Shown in pieces: positions 1 to 15,000 of a stretch of 64,000 nucleotides of DNA. Made by a program: the position numbers and the translations under genes. Every line of letters starts with the position of its first letter. Positions within the stretch are counted from its first letter, which is position 1. The notes beneath the pieces are model-generated. The model made no database searches and was not told where the DNA came from. It worked only from the letters and a program-made list of their open reading frames with translations. Origin of the DNA: Pteria penguin (lineage: Eukaryota; Mollusca; Bivalvia; Pterioida; Pteriidae); the NCBI GenBank assembly GCA_035048485.1, contig CM068590.1, forward strand, positions 8,049,329-8,113,328, written 5' to 3'.

Positions 1-3000
1 TAAACAAAGGAGATTTTCCCCTTGAAACCGGTTTTTCTTTAATAAAGACCCTTAAACCCTACAAAACCTATCAAATTTGGTATCAGTGGAAAGGTCTTGA
101 CCTCACCTTTCATGTGATACCACTTGTAGAATTCTATCTTTCGATCCCACAGAGTTATAACCCTTTTTTATTTGTAAACAAAGGAGATTTTCCCCTTGAA
201 ACCCGTTTTTCTTTAATAAATACCCTTAAACCCTACAAACCCTATCAAATTTGGTATCAGTGGAAAGGTCTTGACCTCACCTTTCATGTGATACCACTTG
301 TAGATATCTATCTTTCGATCCCACAGAGTTATAACCCTTTTTTATTTGTAAAATAAGGAGATTTTCCCCTTGAAACCCGTTTTTCTTTAATAAAGACCCT
401 TAAACCCTACCAAACCCTATCAAATTTGGTATCAGTGGAAAGGTCTTGACCTCACCTTTCATGTGATACCACTTGTAGAATTCTATCTTTCGATCCCACA
501 GAGTTATAACACTTTTTTATTTGTAAACAAAGGAGATTTTCTCCTTGATACCCGTTTTTCTTTAATAAAGGAGCCTTTAAACCCTACAAAGACCATCAAA
601 TTTGGTATCAATGGAAAGGTCTTGACCTCACCTTTCATGTGATACCACTTGTAGAATTCTATCTTTCGATCCCACAGAGTTATAACCCTTTTTTATTTGT
701 AAACAAAGGAGATTTTCCCTTTGAAACCCTTTTTTTTTAATAAAGACCCTTAAACACTACCAAACCCTACCAAATTTGGTGTCAGTGGAAAGGTCTTGAC
801 CTCACCTTTTATGTGATACCACTTGTAGAATTCTATCTTTCGATCCCACAGAGTTATAACCCTTTTTTATTTGTAAACAAAGGAGATTTTCCCTTGAAAC
901 CCGTTTTTCCTTAATAAAGACCCTTAAACCCTACAAACCCTATCAAATTTGGTATCAGTGGAAAGGTCTTGACCTCACCTTTCATGTGATACCACTTGTA
1001 GAATTCTATCTTTCGATCCCACAGAGTTATAACCCTTTTTTATTTGTAAACAAAGCAGCTTTATCCGTTGAAACCCGTTTTTCTTTAATAAAGACCCTTA
1101 AACCCTATCAAAACCTATCAAATTTGGTATCAGTGCAAAGGTCTTGACCTCACCTTTCATGTGATACCACTTGTATAATTCTATCTTTCGATCCCACAGA
1201 GTTATAACCCTTTTTTATTTGTAAACAAAGGAGATTTTCCTCTTGAACTCTGTTTTTCTTCATCAAAGACCCTTAAACCCTACCAAACCGTATCAAACTT
1301 CGTATCAGTGCAAAGGTCTTGACCTCACCTTTCATGTGATACCACTTGTAGAATTCTATCTTTCGATCCCACAGAGTTATAACCCTTTTTTATTTGTAAA
1401 CAAATGAGATTTTCTCCTTGAAACCCGTTTTTCTTTAAGAAAGACCCTTTAAACCCTACAAACCCTATCAAATTTGTATCAGTGGAAAGGTCTTGACCTC
1501 ACCTTTCATGTGATACCACTTGTAGAATTCTATCTTTCGATCCCACAGAGTTATAACCCTTTTTTATTTGTAAACAAAGGAGATTTTCTCCTTGAAACCC
1601 GTTTTTCTTTAATAAAGGACCCTTAAACCCTACAAACCCTATCAAATTTTGTATCAGTGGAAAGGTCTTGACCTCACCTTTCATGTGATACCACTTGTAG
1701 AATTCTATCTTTCGATCCCACAGAGTTATAACCCTTTTTTATTTGTAAACAAAGGAGATTTCCCCTTGAAACCCGTTTTTCTTTAATAAAGACCCTTAAA
1801 CCCTACCAAACCCTATCAAATTTGGTATCAGTGGAAAGGTCTTGACCTCACCTTTCATGTGATACCACTTGTAGAATTCTATCTTTCGATCCCACAGAGT
1901 TATAACCCTTTTTTTTTTGTAAACAAAGGAGATTTTCCCTTTGAAACCCGTTTTTCTTTAATAAAGACCCTTAAACCCTACCAAACCCTATCAAATTTGG
2001 TATCAATGGAAAGGTCTTGACCTCACCTTTCATGTGATACCACTTGTAGAATTCTATCTTTCGATCCCACAGAGTTATTACCCTTTTTTATTTGTAAACA
2101 AAGGAGATTTTCCCCTTGAAACCCGTTTTTCTTTAATGAAGACCCTTAAACCCTACCAAACCCTATCAAATTTGGTATCAGTGGAAAGGTCTTGACCTCA
2201 CCTTTCATGTGATACCACTTGTATAATTCTATCTTTCGATTCCACAGAGTTATAACCCTTTTTTATTTGTAAACAAAGGAGATTTTCCCCTTGAAACCCG
2301 TTTTTCTTTAATAAAGACCCTTAAACCCTACCAAACCCTATCAAATTTGGTATCAGTGGAAAGGTCTTGACCTCACCTTTCATGTGATACCACTTGTAGA
2401 ATTCTATCTTTCGATCTCACACAGTTATAACCCTTTTTTATTTGTAAACAAAGGAGATTTCCCCTTGAAACCCGTTTTTCTTTAATAAAGACCCTTAAAC
2501 CCTACCAAATCCTATCAAATTTGGTATCAGTGGAAAGGTCTTGACCTCACCTTTCATGTGATACCACTTGTAGAATTCTATCTTTCGATCCCACAGAGTT
2601 ATAACCCTTTTTTATTTGTAAACAAAGCAGCTTTCCCCCTTGAAACCCGTTTTTCTTTAATAAAGACCCTATCCAAACCTATCAAATTTGGTATCAGTGG
2701 AAAGGTCTTGACCTCACCTTTCATGTGATACCACTTGTACAATTCTATCTTTCGATCCCACAGAGTTATAACCCTTTTTTATTTGTAAACAAAGGAGATT
2801 TTCCCTTGAAACCCGTTTTTCTTTAATAAAGGACCCTTAAACCCTACAAACCCTATCAAATTTGGTATCAGTGGAAAGGTCTTGACCTCACCTTTCATGT
2901 GATACCACTTGAAGAATTCTATCTTTCGATCCCACAGAGTTATAACCCTTTTTTATTTGTAAACAAAGGAGATTTTCCCCTTGAAACCCGTTTTTCTTTA

Positions 3001-6000
3001 ATAAAGACCCTTAAACAATACCAAACCCTATCAAATTTGGTATCAGTGGAAAGGTCTTGACCTCACCTTTCATGTGATACCACTTGTAGAATTCTATCTT
3101 TCGATCCCACAGAGTTATAACCCTTTTTTATTTGTAAACAAAGGAGATTTTCTCCTTGAAACCCGTTTTTCTTTAAGAAAGACCCTTTAAACCCTACAAA
3201 CCCTATCAAATTTGGTATCAGTGGAAAGGTCTTGACCTCACCTTTCATGTGATACCACTTGTATAATTCTATCTTTCGATCCCACAGAGTTATAACCCTT
3301 TTTTGTAAACAAAGGAGATTTTCTCCTTGAAACCCGTTTTTCTTTAATTAAGGACCCTTAAACCCTACAAACCCTATCAAATTTGGTATCAGTGGAAAGG
3401 TCTTGACCTCACCTTTCATGTGATACCACTTGTAGAATTCTATCTTTCGATCCCACAGAGTTATAACCCTTTTTTATTTGTAAACAAAGGAGATTTTCCC
3501 CTTTAAACCCGTTTTTCTTTAATAAAGACCCTTAAACCCTACAAACCCTATCAAATTTGATATCAGTGGAAAGGTCTTGACCTCACCTTTCATGTGATAC
3601 CACTTGTAGAATTCTATCTTTCGATCCCACAGAGTTATAACCCTTTTTTATTTGTAAACAAATGAGATTTTCTCCTTGAAACCCGTTTTTCTTTAAGAAA
3701 GACCCTTAAACCCTACAAATCCTATCAAATTTGGTATCAGTGGAAAGGTCTTGACCTCACCTTTCATGTGATACCACTTGTAGAATTCTATCTTTCGATT
3801 CCACAGAGTTATAACCCTTTTTTATTTGTAAACAAAGGAGATTTTCCCCTTGAAACCCGTTTTTCTTTAATAAAGACCCTTAAACCCTACCAAACCCTAT
3901 CAAATTTGTTATCAGTGGAAAGGTCTTGACCTCACCTTTCATGTGATACCACTTGTAGAATTTTATCTTTCGATCCCACAGAGTTATAACCCTTTTTTAT
4001 TTGTAAACAAAGGAGATTTCCCCTTGAAACCCGTTTTTCTTTAGTAAAGGACCCTTAAACCCTACAAACCCTATCAAATTTGTATCAGTGGAAAGGTCTT
4101 GACCTCACCTTTCATGTGATACCACTTGTAGAATTCTATCTTTCGATCCCACAGAGTTATAACCCTTTTTTATTTGTAAACAAAGGAGATTTTCTCCTTG
4201 AAACCCGTTTTTCTTTAAGAAAGACCCTTTAAACCCTACAAACCCTATCAAATTTGGTATCAGTGGAAAGGTCTTGACCTCACCTTTCATGTGATACCAC
4301 TTGTAGAATTCTATCTTTCCATCCCACAGAGTTATAACCCTTTTTTATTTGTAAACAAAGGAGATTTTCTCCTTGAAACCCGTTTTTCTTTAATAAAGGA
4401 CCCTTAAACCCTACAAACCCTATCAAATTTGGTATCAAGGGAAAGGTCTTGACCTCACCTTTCATGTGATACCACTTGTTGAATTCTATCTTTCGATCTT
4501 ACAGAGTTATAACCCATTATTTCTTTGTAAACAGAGGAGATTTTCCCCTTTCAAACCCGTTTTTCTTTAAGAAAGACCCTTTAAACCCTACAAAGACCAT
4601 CAAATATGGTATCAATGGAAAGGTCTTGACCTCACCTTTCATGTGATACCACTTGTAGAATTCTATCTTTCGATCCCACAGAGTTATAACCCTTTTTTGT
4701 AAACAAAGGAGATTTTCCCCTTGAAACCCGTTTTTCTTTAATAAAGACCCTTAAACCCTACAAACCCTATCAAATTTGGTATCAGTGGAAAGGTCTTGAC
4801 CTCACCTTTCATGTGATACCACTTGTAGAATTCTATCTTTCGATCGCACAGAGTTATAACCCTTTTTTATTTGTAAACAAAGGAGATTTTCCCCTTGAAA
4901 CCCGTTTTTCTTTAAAGAAGACCCTTAAACCCTACCCAACCCTATCAAATGTGGTATCAGTGGAAAGGTCCTGACCTCACCTTTCATGTGATACCACTTG
5001 TATAATTCTATCTTTCGATCTCACAGAGTTATAACCCTTTTTTATTTGTAAACAAAGGAGATTTTCCCCTTGAAACCCGTTTTTCTTTAATAAAGACCCT
5101 TAAACCCTACAAATCCTATCAAATTTGGTATCAGTGGAAAGATCTTGACCTCACCTTTCATGTGATACCACTTGTAGAATTCTATCTTTCGATCCCACAG
5201 AGTTATAACCCTTTTTTATTTGTAAACAAAGGAGATTTTCTCCTTGAAACCCGTTTTTCTTTAATAAAGACCCTTAAACCCTACCAAACCCTATCAAATT
5301 TGGTATCAGTGGAAAGGTCTTGACCTCACCTTTCATGTGATACCAATTGTAGAATTCTATCTTTCGATCCCACAGAGTTATAACCCTTTTTTGTAAAGAA
5401 AGGAGATTTTCCTCTTGAAACCCGTTTTTCTTTATTAAAGACCCTTAAACCCTACCAAACCCTATCAAATTTGGTAATAGTGGAAAGGTCTTGACCTCAC
5501 CTTTCACGTGATACCACTTGTAGAAATCTATCTTTCTATCGCACAGAGTTATAACCCTTTTTTATTTGTAAACAAAGGAGATTTTCCCCTTGAAACCGGT
5601 TTTTCTTTAATAAAGACCCTTAAACCCTACCAAACCCTATCAAATTTGGTATCAGTGGAAAGGTCTTGACCTCACCTTTCATGTGATACCACTTGTAGAA
5701 TTTTATCTTTCGATCCCACAGAGTTATAACCTTTTTTTATTTGTAAAAAAGGAGATTTCCCCTTGAAACCCGTTTTTCTTTAATAAAGACCCTTAAACCC
5801 TACCAAACCCTATCAAATTTGGTATCAGTGGAAAGGTCTTGACCTCACCTTTCATGTGATACCACTTGTAGAATTCTATCTTTCGATCCCACAGAGTTAT
5901 AACCCTTTTTTATTTGTAAACAAAGGAGATTTTCCTCTTGAAACACGTTTCTGTTTAAGAAAGACCCTTAAACCCTACAAACCCTATCAAATTTGGCATC

Positions 6001-9000
6001 AGTGGAAAGGTCTTGACCTCACCTTTCATGTGATACCACTTGTAGAATTCTATCTTTCGATCTCACAGAGTTATAACCCTTTTTTATTTGTAAACAAAGG
6101 AGATTTTCCCTTGAAACCCGTTTTTCTTTAATAAAGACCCTTAAACCCTACCAAACCCTATCAAATTTGGTATCAGTGGAAAGGTCTTGACCTCACCTTT
6201 CATGTGATACCACTTGTAGAATTCTATCTTTCGATCCCACAGAGTTATAACCCTTTTTTATTTGTAAACAAAGGAGATTTTCCCCTTGAAAACCCGTTTT
6301 TCTTTAATAAAGACCCTTAAACCCTACAAACCCTATCAAATGTGGTATCAGTGGAAAGGTCTTGACCTCACCTTTCATGTGATACCACTTGTACAATTCT
6401 ATCTTTCGATCTCACAGAGTTATAACCCTTTTTTATTTGTAAACAAAGGAGATTTTCCTCTTGAAACCCGTTTTTCTTTAATAAAGACCCTTAAACCCTA
6501 CCAAACCCTATCAAATTTGGTATCAGTGGAAAGATCTTGACCTCACCTTTCATGTGATACCACTTGTAGAATTCTATCTTTCGATCCCACAGAGTTATAA
6601 CCCTTTTTTTATTTGTAAACAAAGGAGATTTTCCCCTTGAAACCCGTTTTTCTTTAATAAAGACCCTTAAACCCTACCAAACCCTATCAAATTTGGTATC
6701 AGTGGAAAGTTCTTGACCTCACCTTTCATGTGATACCACTTGTAGAATTCTATCTTTCGATCCCACAGAGTTATAACCCTTTTTTATTTGTAAACAAAGG
6801 AGATTTTCCCCTTGAAACCCGTTTTTCTTTAATAAAGACCCTTAAACCCTACAAACCCTATCAAATTTGGTATCAGGAGAAAGGTCTTCACCTCACCTTT
6901 CATGTGATACCACTTGTAGAATTCTATCTTTCGATCCCACAGAGTTATAACCCTTTTTTATTTATAAACAAAGGGGATTTTCCCCTTGAAACCCGTTTCT
7001 CTTTAATAAAGACCCTTTAAACCCTACAAACCCTATCAAATTTAATTCAGTAGAAAGGTCTTGACCTCACCTTTCATGTGATACCACTTGTAGAATTCTA
7101 TCTTTCGATCCCACAGAGTTATAACCCTTTTTTATTTGTAAACAAAGGAGATTTTCTCCTTGAAACCGGTTTTTCTTTAATAAAGACCCTTAAACCCTAC
7201 CAAACCCTATCAAATTTGGTATCAGTGGAAAGGTCTTGACCTCACCTTTCATGTGATACCACTTGTAGAATTCTATCTTTCGATCCCACAGAGTTATAAC
7301 CTTTTTTTATTTGTAAACAAAGGAGATTTCCCCTTGAAACCCGTTTTTCTTTAAGAAAGACCCTTTAAACCCTACAAACCCTATCAAATTTGGTATCAGT
7401 GGAAAGGTCTTGACCTCACCTTTCATGTGATACCACTTGTAGAATTCTATCTTTCGATTCCACAGAGTTATAACCCTTTTTTATTTGTAAACAAAGGAGA
7501 TTTTCCTCTTGAAACCCGTTTTTCTTTAATAAAGACCCTTAAACCCTACCAAACCCTATCAAATTTGGTATCAGTGGAAAGGTCTTGACCTCACCTTTCA
7601 TGTGATACCACTTGTAGAATTCTATCTTTCGATCCCACAGAGTTATAACCCTTTTTTATTTGTAAACAAAGGAGATTTTTTGTCCTTAAAACCCGTTTTT
7701 CTTTAAGAAAGACCCTTTAAACCCTACAAACCCTATCAAATTTAGTATCGGTGGAAAGGTCTTGACCTCACCTTTCATGTGATACCACTTGTATAATTCT
7801 ATCTTTCGATCCCACAGAGTTATAACCCTTTTTTATTTGTAAACAAAGGAGATTTTCCTATTGAAACCCGTTTTTCTTTAATAAAGACCCTTAAACCCTA
7901 CCAAACCCTATCAAATTTGGTAATAGTGGAAAGGTCTTGACCTCACCTTTCATGTGATACCACTTGTAGAATTCTATCTTTCGATCCCTCAGAGTTATAA
8001 CCCTTTTTTATTTGTAAACAAAGGAGATTTTCCCCTTGAAACCCGTTTTTCTTTAATAAAGACCCTTAAACCCTACAAACCCTATCAAATGTGGTATCAG
8101 TGGAAAGGTCTTGACCTCACCTTTCATGTGATACCACTTGTAGAATTCTATCTTTCGATCCCACAGAGTTATAACCCTTTTTTATTTGTAAACAAAGGAG
8201 ATTTTCCCCTTGAAACCCGTTTTTCTTTAAGAAAGACCCTTAAACCCTACAAAACCCTATCAAATTTGGTATCAGTGGAAAGGTCTTGACCTCACCTTTC
8301 ATGTGATACCACTTGTAGAATTCTATCTTTCGATCCCACATAGTTATAACCCTTTTTTATTTGTAAACAAAGGAGATTTTCCCCTTGAAACCCGTTTTTC
8401 TTTAAAAAAGACCCTTAAAACCTACCAAACCCTATCAAATTTGGTATCAGTGGAAAGGTCTTGACCTCACCTTTCATGTGATACCACTTGTAGAATTCTA
8501 TCTTTCGATCCCACAGAGTTATAACCCTTTTTTATTTGTAAACAAAGGAGATTTTCTCCTTGAAACCCGTTTTTCTTTAATAAAGACCCTTTAAACCCTA
8601 CAAACCCTATCAAATTTGGTATCAGTGGAAAGGTCTTGACCTCACCTTTCATGTGATACCACTTGTAGAATTCTATCTTTCGATCCCACAGAATTATAAC
8701 CCTTTTTTATTTGTAAACAAAGGAGATTTCCCCTTGAAACCCGTTTTTCTTTAATAAAGACCCTTAAACCCTACCAAACCCTATCAAATTTGGTATCAGT
8801 GGAAAGGTCTTGACCTCACCTTTCATGTGATACCACTTGTAGAATTCTATCTTTCGATCCCACAGAGTTATAACCCTTTTTTATTTGTAAACAAAGGAGA
8901 TTTTCTCCTTGAAACCCGTTTTTCTTTAAGAAAGACCCTTAAACCCTACAAACCCTATCAAATTTGGTATCAGTGGAAAGGACTTGACCTCACCTTTCAT

Positions 9001-12000
9001 GTGATACCACTTGTAGAATTCTATCTTTCGATCTCACACAGTTATAACCCTTTTTTATTTGTAAACAAAGGAGATTTTCCTCTTGAAACCCGTTTTTCTT
9101 TAATAAAGACCCTTAAACCCTACAAACCCTATCAAATTTGGTATCAGTGGAAAGGTCTTGACCTCACCTTTCATGTGATACCACTTGTAGAATTCTATCT
9201 TTCGATCCCACAGAGTTATAACCCTTTTTTATTTGTAAACAAAGGAGATTTTCTCCTTGAAACCCGTTTTTCTTTAATAAAGGACCCTTAAACCATACAA
9301 AACCTATAAAATTTGGTATCAGTGGAAAGGTCTTGACCTCACCTTTCATGTGATACCACTTGTAGAATTCTATCTTTCGATCCCACAGAGTTATAACCCT
9401 TTTTTATTTGTAAACAAAGGAGATTTTCTCCTTGAAACCCGTTTTTCTTTAAGAAAGACCCTTAAACCCTACAAACCCTATCAAATTTGGTATCAGTGGA
9501 AAGGTCTTGACCTCACCTTTCATGTGATACCACTTGTAGAATTCTATCTTTCGATCCCACAGAGTTATAACCCTTTTTTATTTGTAAACAAAGGAGATTT
9601 TCCCCTTGAAACCCGTTTTTCTTTAAGAAAGACCCTTTAAACCCTACAAACCCTATCAAATTTGGTATCAGTGGAAAGGTCTTGACCTCACCTTTCATGT
9701 GATACCACTTGTAGAATTCTATCTTTCGATCCCACAGAGTTATAACCCTTTTTTATTTGTAAACAAAGGAGATTTTCCCCTTGAAACCCGTTTTTCTTTA
9801 ATAAAGACCCTTAAACCCTATCAAAACCTATCAAATTTGGTATCAGTGGAAAGGTCTTGACCTCACCTTTCATGTAATACCACTTGTAGAATTCTATCTT
9901 TCGATCCCACAGAGTTATAACCCTTTTTTATTTGTAAACAAAGGAGATTTTCCCCTTGAAACCCGTTTTTCTTTAAGAAAGACCCTTAAACCCTACAAAC
10001 CCTATCAAATTTGGTATCAGTGGAAAGGTCTTGACCTCACCTTTCATGTGATACCACTTGTAGAATTCTATCTTTCGATCCCACAGAGTTATAACCCTTT
10101 TTTATTTGTAAACAAAGGAGAGTTTCCCCTTGAAACCCGTTTTTCTTTAATAAAGACCCTTAAACCCTACCAAACCCTATCAAATTTGGTATCAGTGGAA
10201 AGGTCTTGACCTCACCTTTCATGTGATACCACTTGTAGAATTCTATCTTTCTATCCCACAGAGTTATAACCCTTTTTTATTTGTAAACAAAGCGTATTTC
10301 CCCCTTGAAACCCTATTTTCTTTAATACAGACCCTTAAACCCTACAAAACCTATCAAATTTGGAATCAGGGGAAAGGTCTTGACCTCACCTTTCATGTGA
10401 TACCACTTGTAGAATTCTATCTTTCGATCCCACAGAGTTATAACCCTTTTTTATTTGTAAACAAAGGAGATTTTCCCCTTGAAACCCGCTTTTCTTTAAT
10501 AAAGACCCTTAAACCCTACCAAACCCTATCAAATTTGGTATCAGTGGAAAGGTCTTGACCTCACCTTTCATGTGATACCACTTGTAGAATTCTATCTTTC
10601 GATCCCACAGAGTTATAACCCTTTTTTGTAAACAAAGGAGATTTTCCCCTTGAAACCCGTTTTTCTTTAATAAAGACCCTTAAACCCTACCAAACCCTAT
10701 CAAATTTGGTATCAATGGAAAGGTCTTGACCTCACCTTTCATGTGATACCACTTGTAGAATTCTATCTTTCGATCCCACAGAGTTATAACCCTTTTTTAT
10801 TTGTAAACAAAGGAGATTTTCCCCTTGAAACCCGTTTTTCTTTAAGAAAGACCCTTTAAACCCTACCAAACCCTATCAAATTTTGTATCAGTGGAAAGGT
10901 CTTGACCTCACCTTTCATGTGATACCACTTGTAGAATTCTATCTTTCGATCCCACAGAGTTATAACCCTTTTTTATTTGTAAACAAAGGAGATTTTCCCC
11001 TTGAAACCGGTTTTTCTTTAAGAAAGACCCTTAAACCCTACCAAACCCTATCAAATGTGGTATCAGTGGAAAGGTCTTGACCTCACCTTTCATGTGATAC
11101 CACTTGTAGAATTCTATCTTTCGATCCCACAGAGTTATAACCTTTTTTTATTTGTAAACAAAGGAGATTTCTCCTTGAAACCCGTTTTTCTTTAATAAAG
11201 ACCCTTAAACCCTACCAAACCCTATCAAATTTGGTATCAGTGGAAAGGTCTTGACCTCACCTTTCATGTGATACCACTTGTAGAATTCTATCTTTCGATC
11301 CCACAGAGTTATAACCCTTTTTTATTTGTAAACAAAGGAGATTTTCCTCTTGAAACCCGTTTTTCTTTAATAAAGACCCTTAAACCCTACCAAACCCTAT
11401 CAAATTTGGCATCAGTGGAAAGGTCTTGACCTCACCTTTCATGTGATACCACTTGTAGAATTCTATCTTTCGATCTCACACAGTTATAACCCTTATTTAT
11501 TTGTAAACAAAAGAGATTTCCTCTTGAAACCCGTTTTTCTTTAATAAAGACCCTTAAACAATACCAAACCCTATCAAATTTGGTATCAGTGGAAAGGTCT
11601 TGACCTCACCTTTCATGTGATACCACTTGTAGAATTCTATCTTTCGATCCCACAGAGTTATAACCCTTTTTTATTTGTAAACAAAGGAGATTTTCCCCTT
11701 GAAACCGGTTTTTCTTTAATAAAGACCCTTAAACCCTACCAAACCCTATCAAATTTGGTATCAGTGGAAAGGTCTTGACCTCACCTTTCATGTGATACCA
11801 CTTGTAGAATTCTATCTTTCGATCCCACAGAATTATAACATTTTTTTATTTGTAAACAAAGGAGATTTCCCCTTGAAACCCGTTTTTCTTTAATAAAGAC
11901 CCTTAAACCCTACCAAACCCTATCAAATTTGGTATCAGTGCAAAGGTCTTGACCTCACCTTTCATGTGATACCACTTGTAGAATTCTATCTTTCGATCCC

Positions 12001-15000
12001 TCAGAGTTATAACCCTTTTTTATTTGTAAACAAAGGAGATTTTCCCTTTCAAACCCGTTTTTTTAATAAAGACCCTTAAACCCTACAAAACCCTATCAAA
12101 TTTGGTATCAGTGGAAAGGTCTTGACCTCACCTTTCATGTGATACCACTTGTAGAATTCTATCTTTCGATCCCACAGAGTTATAACCCTTTTTTATTTGT
12201 AAACAAAGGAGATTTTCTCCTTGAAACCCGTTTTTCTTTAATAAAGACCCTTAAACCCTACCAAACCCTATCAAATTTGGTATCAGTGGAAAGATCTTGA
12301 CCTCACCTTTCATGTGATACCACTTGTAGAATTCTATCTTTCGATCCCACAGAGTTATAACCCTTTTTTATTTGTAAACAAAGGAGATTTTTTGTCCTTA
12401 AAACCCGTTTTTCTTTAAGAAAGACCCTTTAAACCCTACAAACCCTATCAAATTTGGTATCAGTGGAAAGGTCTTGACCTCACCTTTCATGTGATACCAC
12501 TTGTAGAATTCTATCTTTCGATCCCACAGAGTTATAACCCTTTTTTATTTGTAAACAAAGGAGATTTTCCCCTTGAAACCCGTTTTTCTTTAATAAAGAC
12601 CCTTAAACCCTACCAAACCCTATCAAATTTGGTATCAGTGCAAAGGTCTTGACCTCACCTTTCATGTGATACCAATTGTAGAATTCTATCTTTCGATCCC
12701 ACAGAGTTATAACCCTTTTTTGTAAACAAAGGAGATTTTTTGTCCTTAAAACCCGTTTTTCTTTAAGAAAGACCCTTTAAACCCTACAAACCCTATCAAA
12801 TTTGTATCAGTGGAAAGGTCTTGACCTCACCTTTCATGTGATACCACTTCTATAATTCTATCTTTCCATCGCACAGAGTTATAACCCTTTTTTATTTGTA
12901 AACAAAGGAGATTTTCTCCTTTAAACCCGTTTTTCTTTAATAAAGGACCCTTAAACCATACAAGACCTATAAAATTTGGTATCAGTGGAAAGGTCTTGAC
13001 CTCACCTTTCATGTGATACCACTTGTAGAATTCTATCTTTCGATCCCACAGAGTTATAACCCTTTTTTATTTGTAAACAAAGGAGATTTTCCCCTTGAAA
13101 CCCGTTTTTCTTTAATAAAGACCCTTAAACCCTACCAAACCCTATCAAATTTGGCATCAGTGGAAAGGTCTTGACCTCACCTTTCATGTGATACCACTTG
13201 TAGAATTCTATCTTTCGAACCCACAGAATTATAACCTTTTTTTATTTGTAAAAAAGGAGATTTCCCCTTGAAACCCGTTTTTCTTTAATAAAGACCCTTA
13301 AACCCTACCAAACCCTATCAAATTTGGTATCAGTGGAAAGGTCTTGACCTCACCTTTCATGTGATTCCACTTGTTGAATTCTATCTTTCGATCTTACAGA
13401 GTTATAACCCTTTATTTATTTGTAAACAAAGGAGATTTTCTCCTTGAAACCCGTTTTTCTTTAAGAAAGACCCTTAAACCCTACCAAACCCTATCATATT
13501 TGGCATCAGTGGAAAGGTCTTGACCTCACCTTTCATGTGATACCACTTGTAGAATTCTATCTTTCGATCCCACAGAGTTATAACCCTTTTTTTATTTGTA
13601 AACAAAGGAGATTTTCTCCTTGAAACCCGTTTTTCTTTAATAAAGACCCTTAAACCCTACCAAACCCTATCATATTTGGTATCAGTGGAAAGGTCTTGAC
13701 CTCACCTTTCATGTGATACCACTTGTAGAATTCTATCTTTCGATCCCACAGAGTGATAACCCTTTTTTATTTGTAAACAAAGGAGATTTTCGATTCAAAC
13801 CCGTTTTTCTTTAATTAAGGACCCTTAAACCCTACAAACCCTATCAAATTTGGTATCAGTGGAAAGGTCTTGACCTCACCTTTCATGTGATACCACTTGT
13901 AGAATTCTATATTTCGATTCCTCAAAGTTATAACCCTTTTTTATTTGTATACAAAGGAGATTTTTTGTCCTTAAAACCCGTTTTTCTTTAAGAAAGACCC
14001 TTTAAACCCTACAAAGACCATCAAATTCCGTATCAATGGAAAGGTCTTGACCTCACCTTTCATGTGATACCACTTGTAGAATTCTATCTTTCGATCCCAC
14101 AGAGTTATAACCCTTTTTTATTTGTAAACAAAGGAGATTTTCCTCTTGAAACCCGTTTTTCTTTAATAAAGACCCTTAAACCCTAAAAACCCTATCAAAT
14201 TTGGTATCAGTGGAAAGGTCTTGACCTCACCTTTCATGTGATACCACTTGTAGAATTCTATCTTTCGATCCCACAGAGTTATAACCCTTTTTTTATTTGT
14301 AAACAAAGGAGATTTTCTCCTTGAAACCCGTTTTTCCTTAATAAAGGACCCTTAAACCCTACAAACCCTATCAAATTTGGAATCAGGGGAAAGGTCTTGA
14401 CCTCACCTTTCATGTGATACCACTTGTAGAATTCTATCTTTCGATCCCACAGAGTTATAACCCTTTTTTATTTCTAAACAAAGGAGATTTTCTCCTTGAA
14501 ACCCGTTTTTCTTTAATAAAGACCCTTAAACCCTACCAAACCCTATCAAATTTGGTATCAGTGGAAAGGTCTTGACCTCACCTTTCATGTGATACCACTT
14601 GTATAATTCTATCTTTCGATCCCACAGAGTTATAACCCTTTTTTATTTGTAAACAAAGGAGATTTTCCCCTTGAAACCCGTTTTTCTTTAATAAAAACCC
14701 TTAAACCCTACAAACCCTATCAAATTTGGTATCAGTGGAAAGGTCTTGACCTCACCTTTCATGTGATACCACTTGTAGAATTCTATCTTTCGATCCCACA
14801 GAGTTATAACCCCTTTTTATTTGTAAACAAAGGAGATTTTCTCCTTGAAACCCGTTTTTCTTTATGAAAGACCCTTTAAACCCTACAAACCCTATCAAAT
14901 TTGGTAACAGTGGAAAGGTCTTGACCTCACCTTTCATGTGATACTACTTGTAGAATTCTATCTTTCGATCCCACAGAGTTATAACCCTTTTTTATTTGTA

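Noticed and set aside
4105..4290. Recurrent 61-codon minus-strand frame starting MKGEVKTF
   Set aside because: It covers one monomer plus the overlap where ATGAAAGGTGAGG supplies both start and stop. It appears only in 174-base-type monomers and is a satellite reading artefact.
8827..9291. 154-codon plus-strand open frame repeating MIPLVEFYLSIPQSYNPFLF
   Set aside because: It arises because several successive monomers are 174 bases, a multiple of three. It begins in mid-monomer, has no independent signal, and breaks wherever a 175-base monomer occurs.
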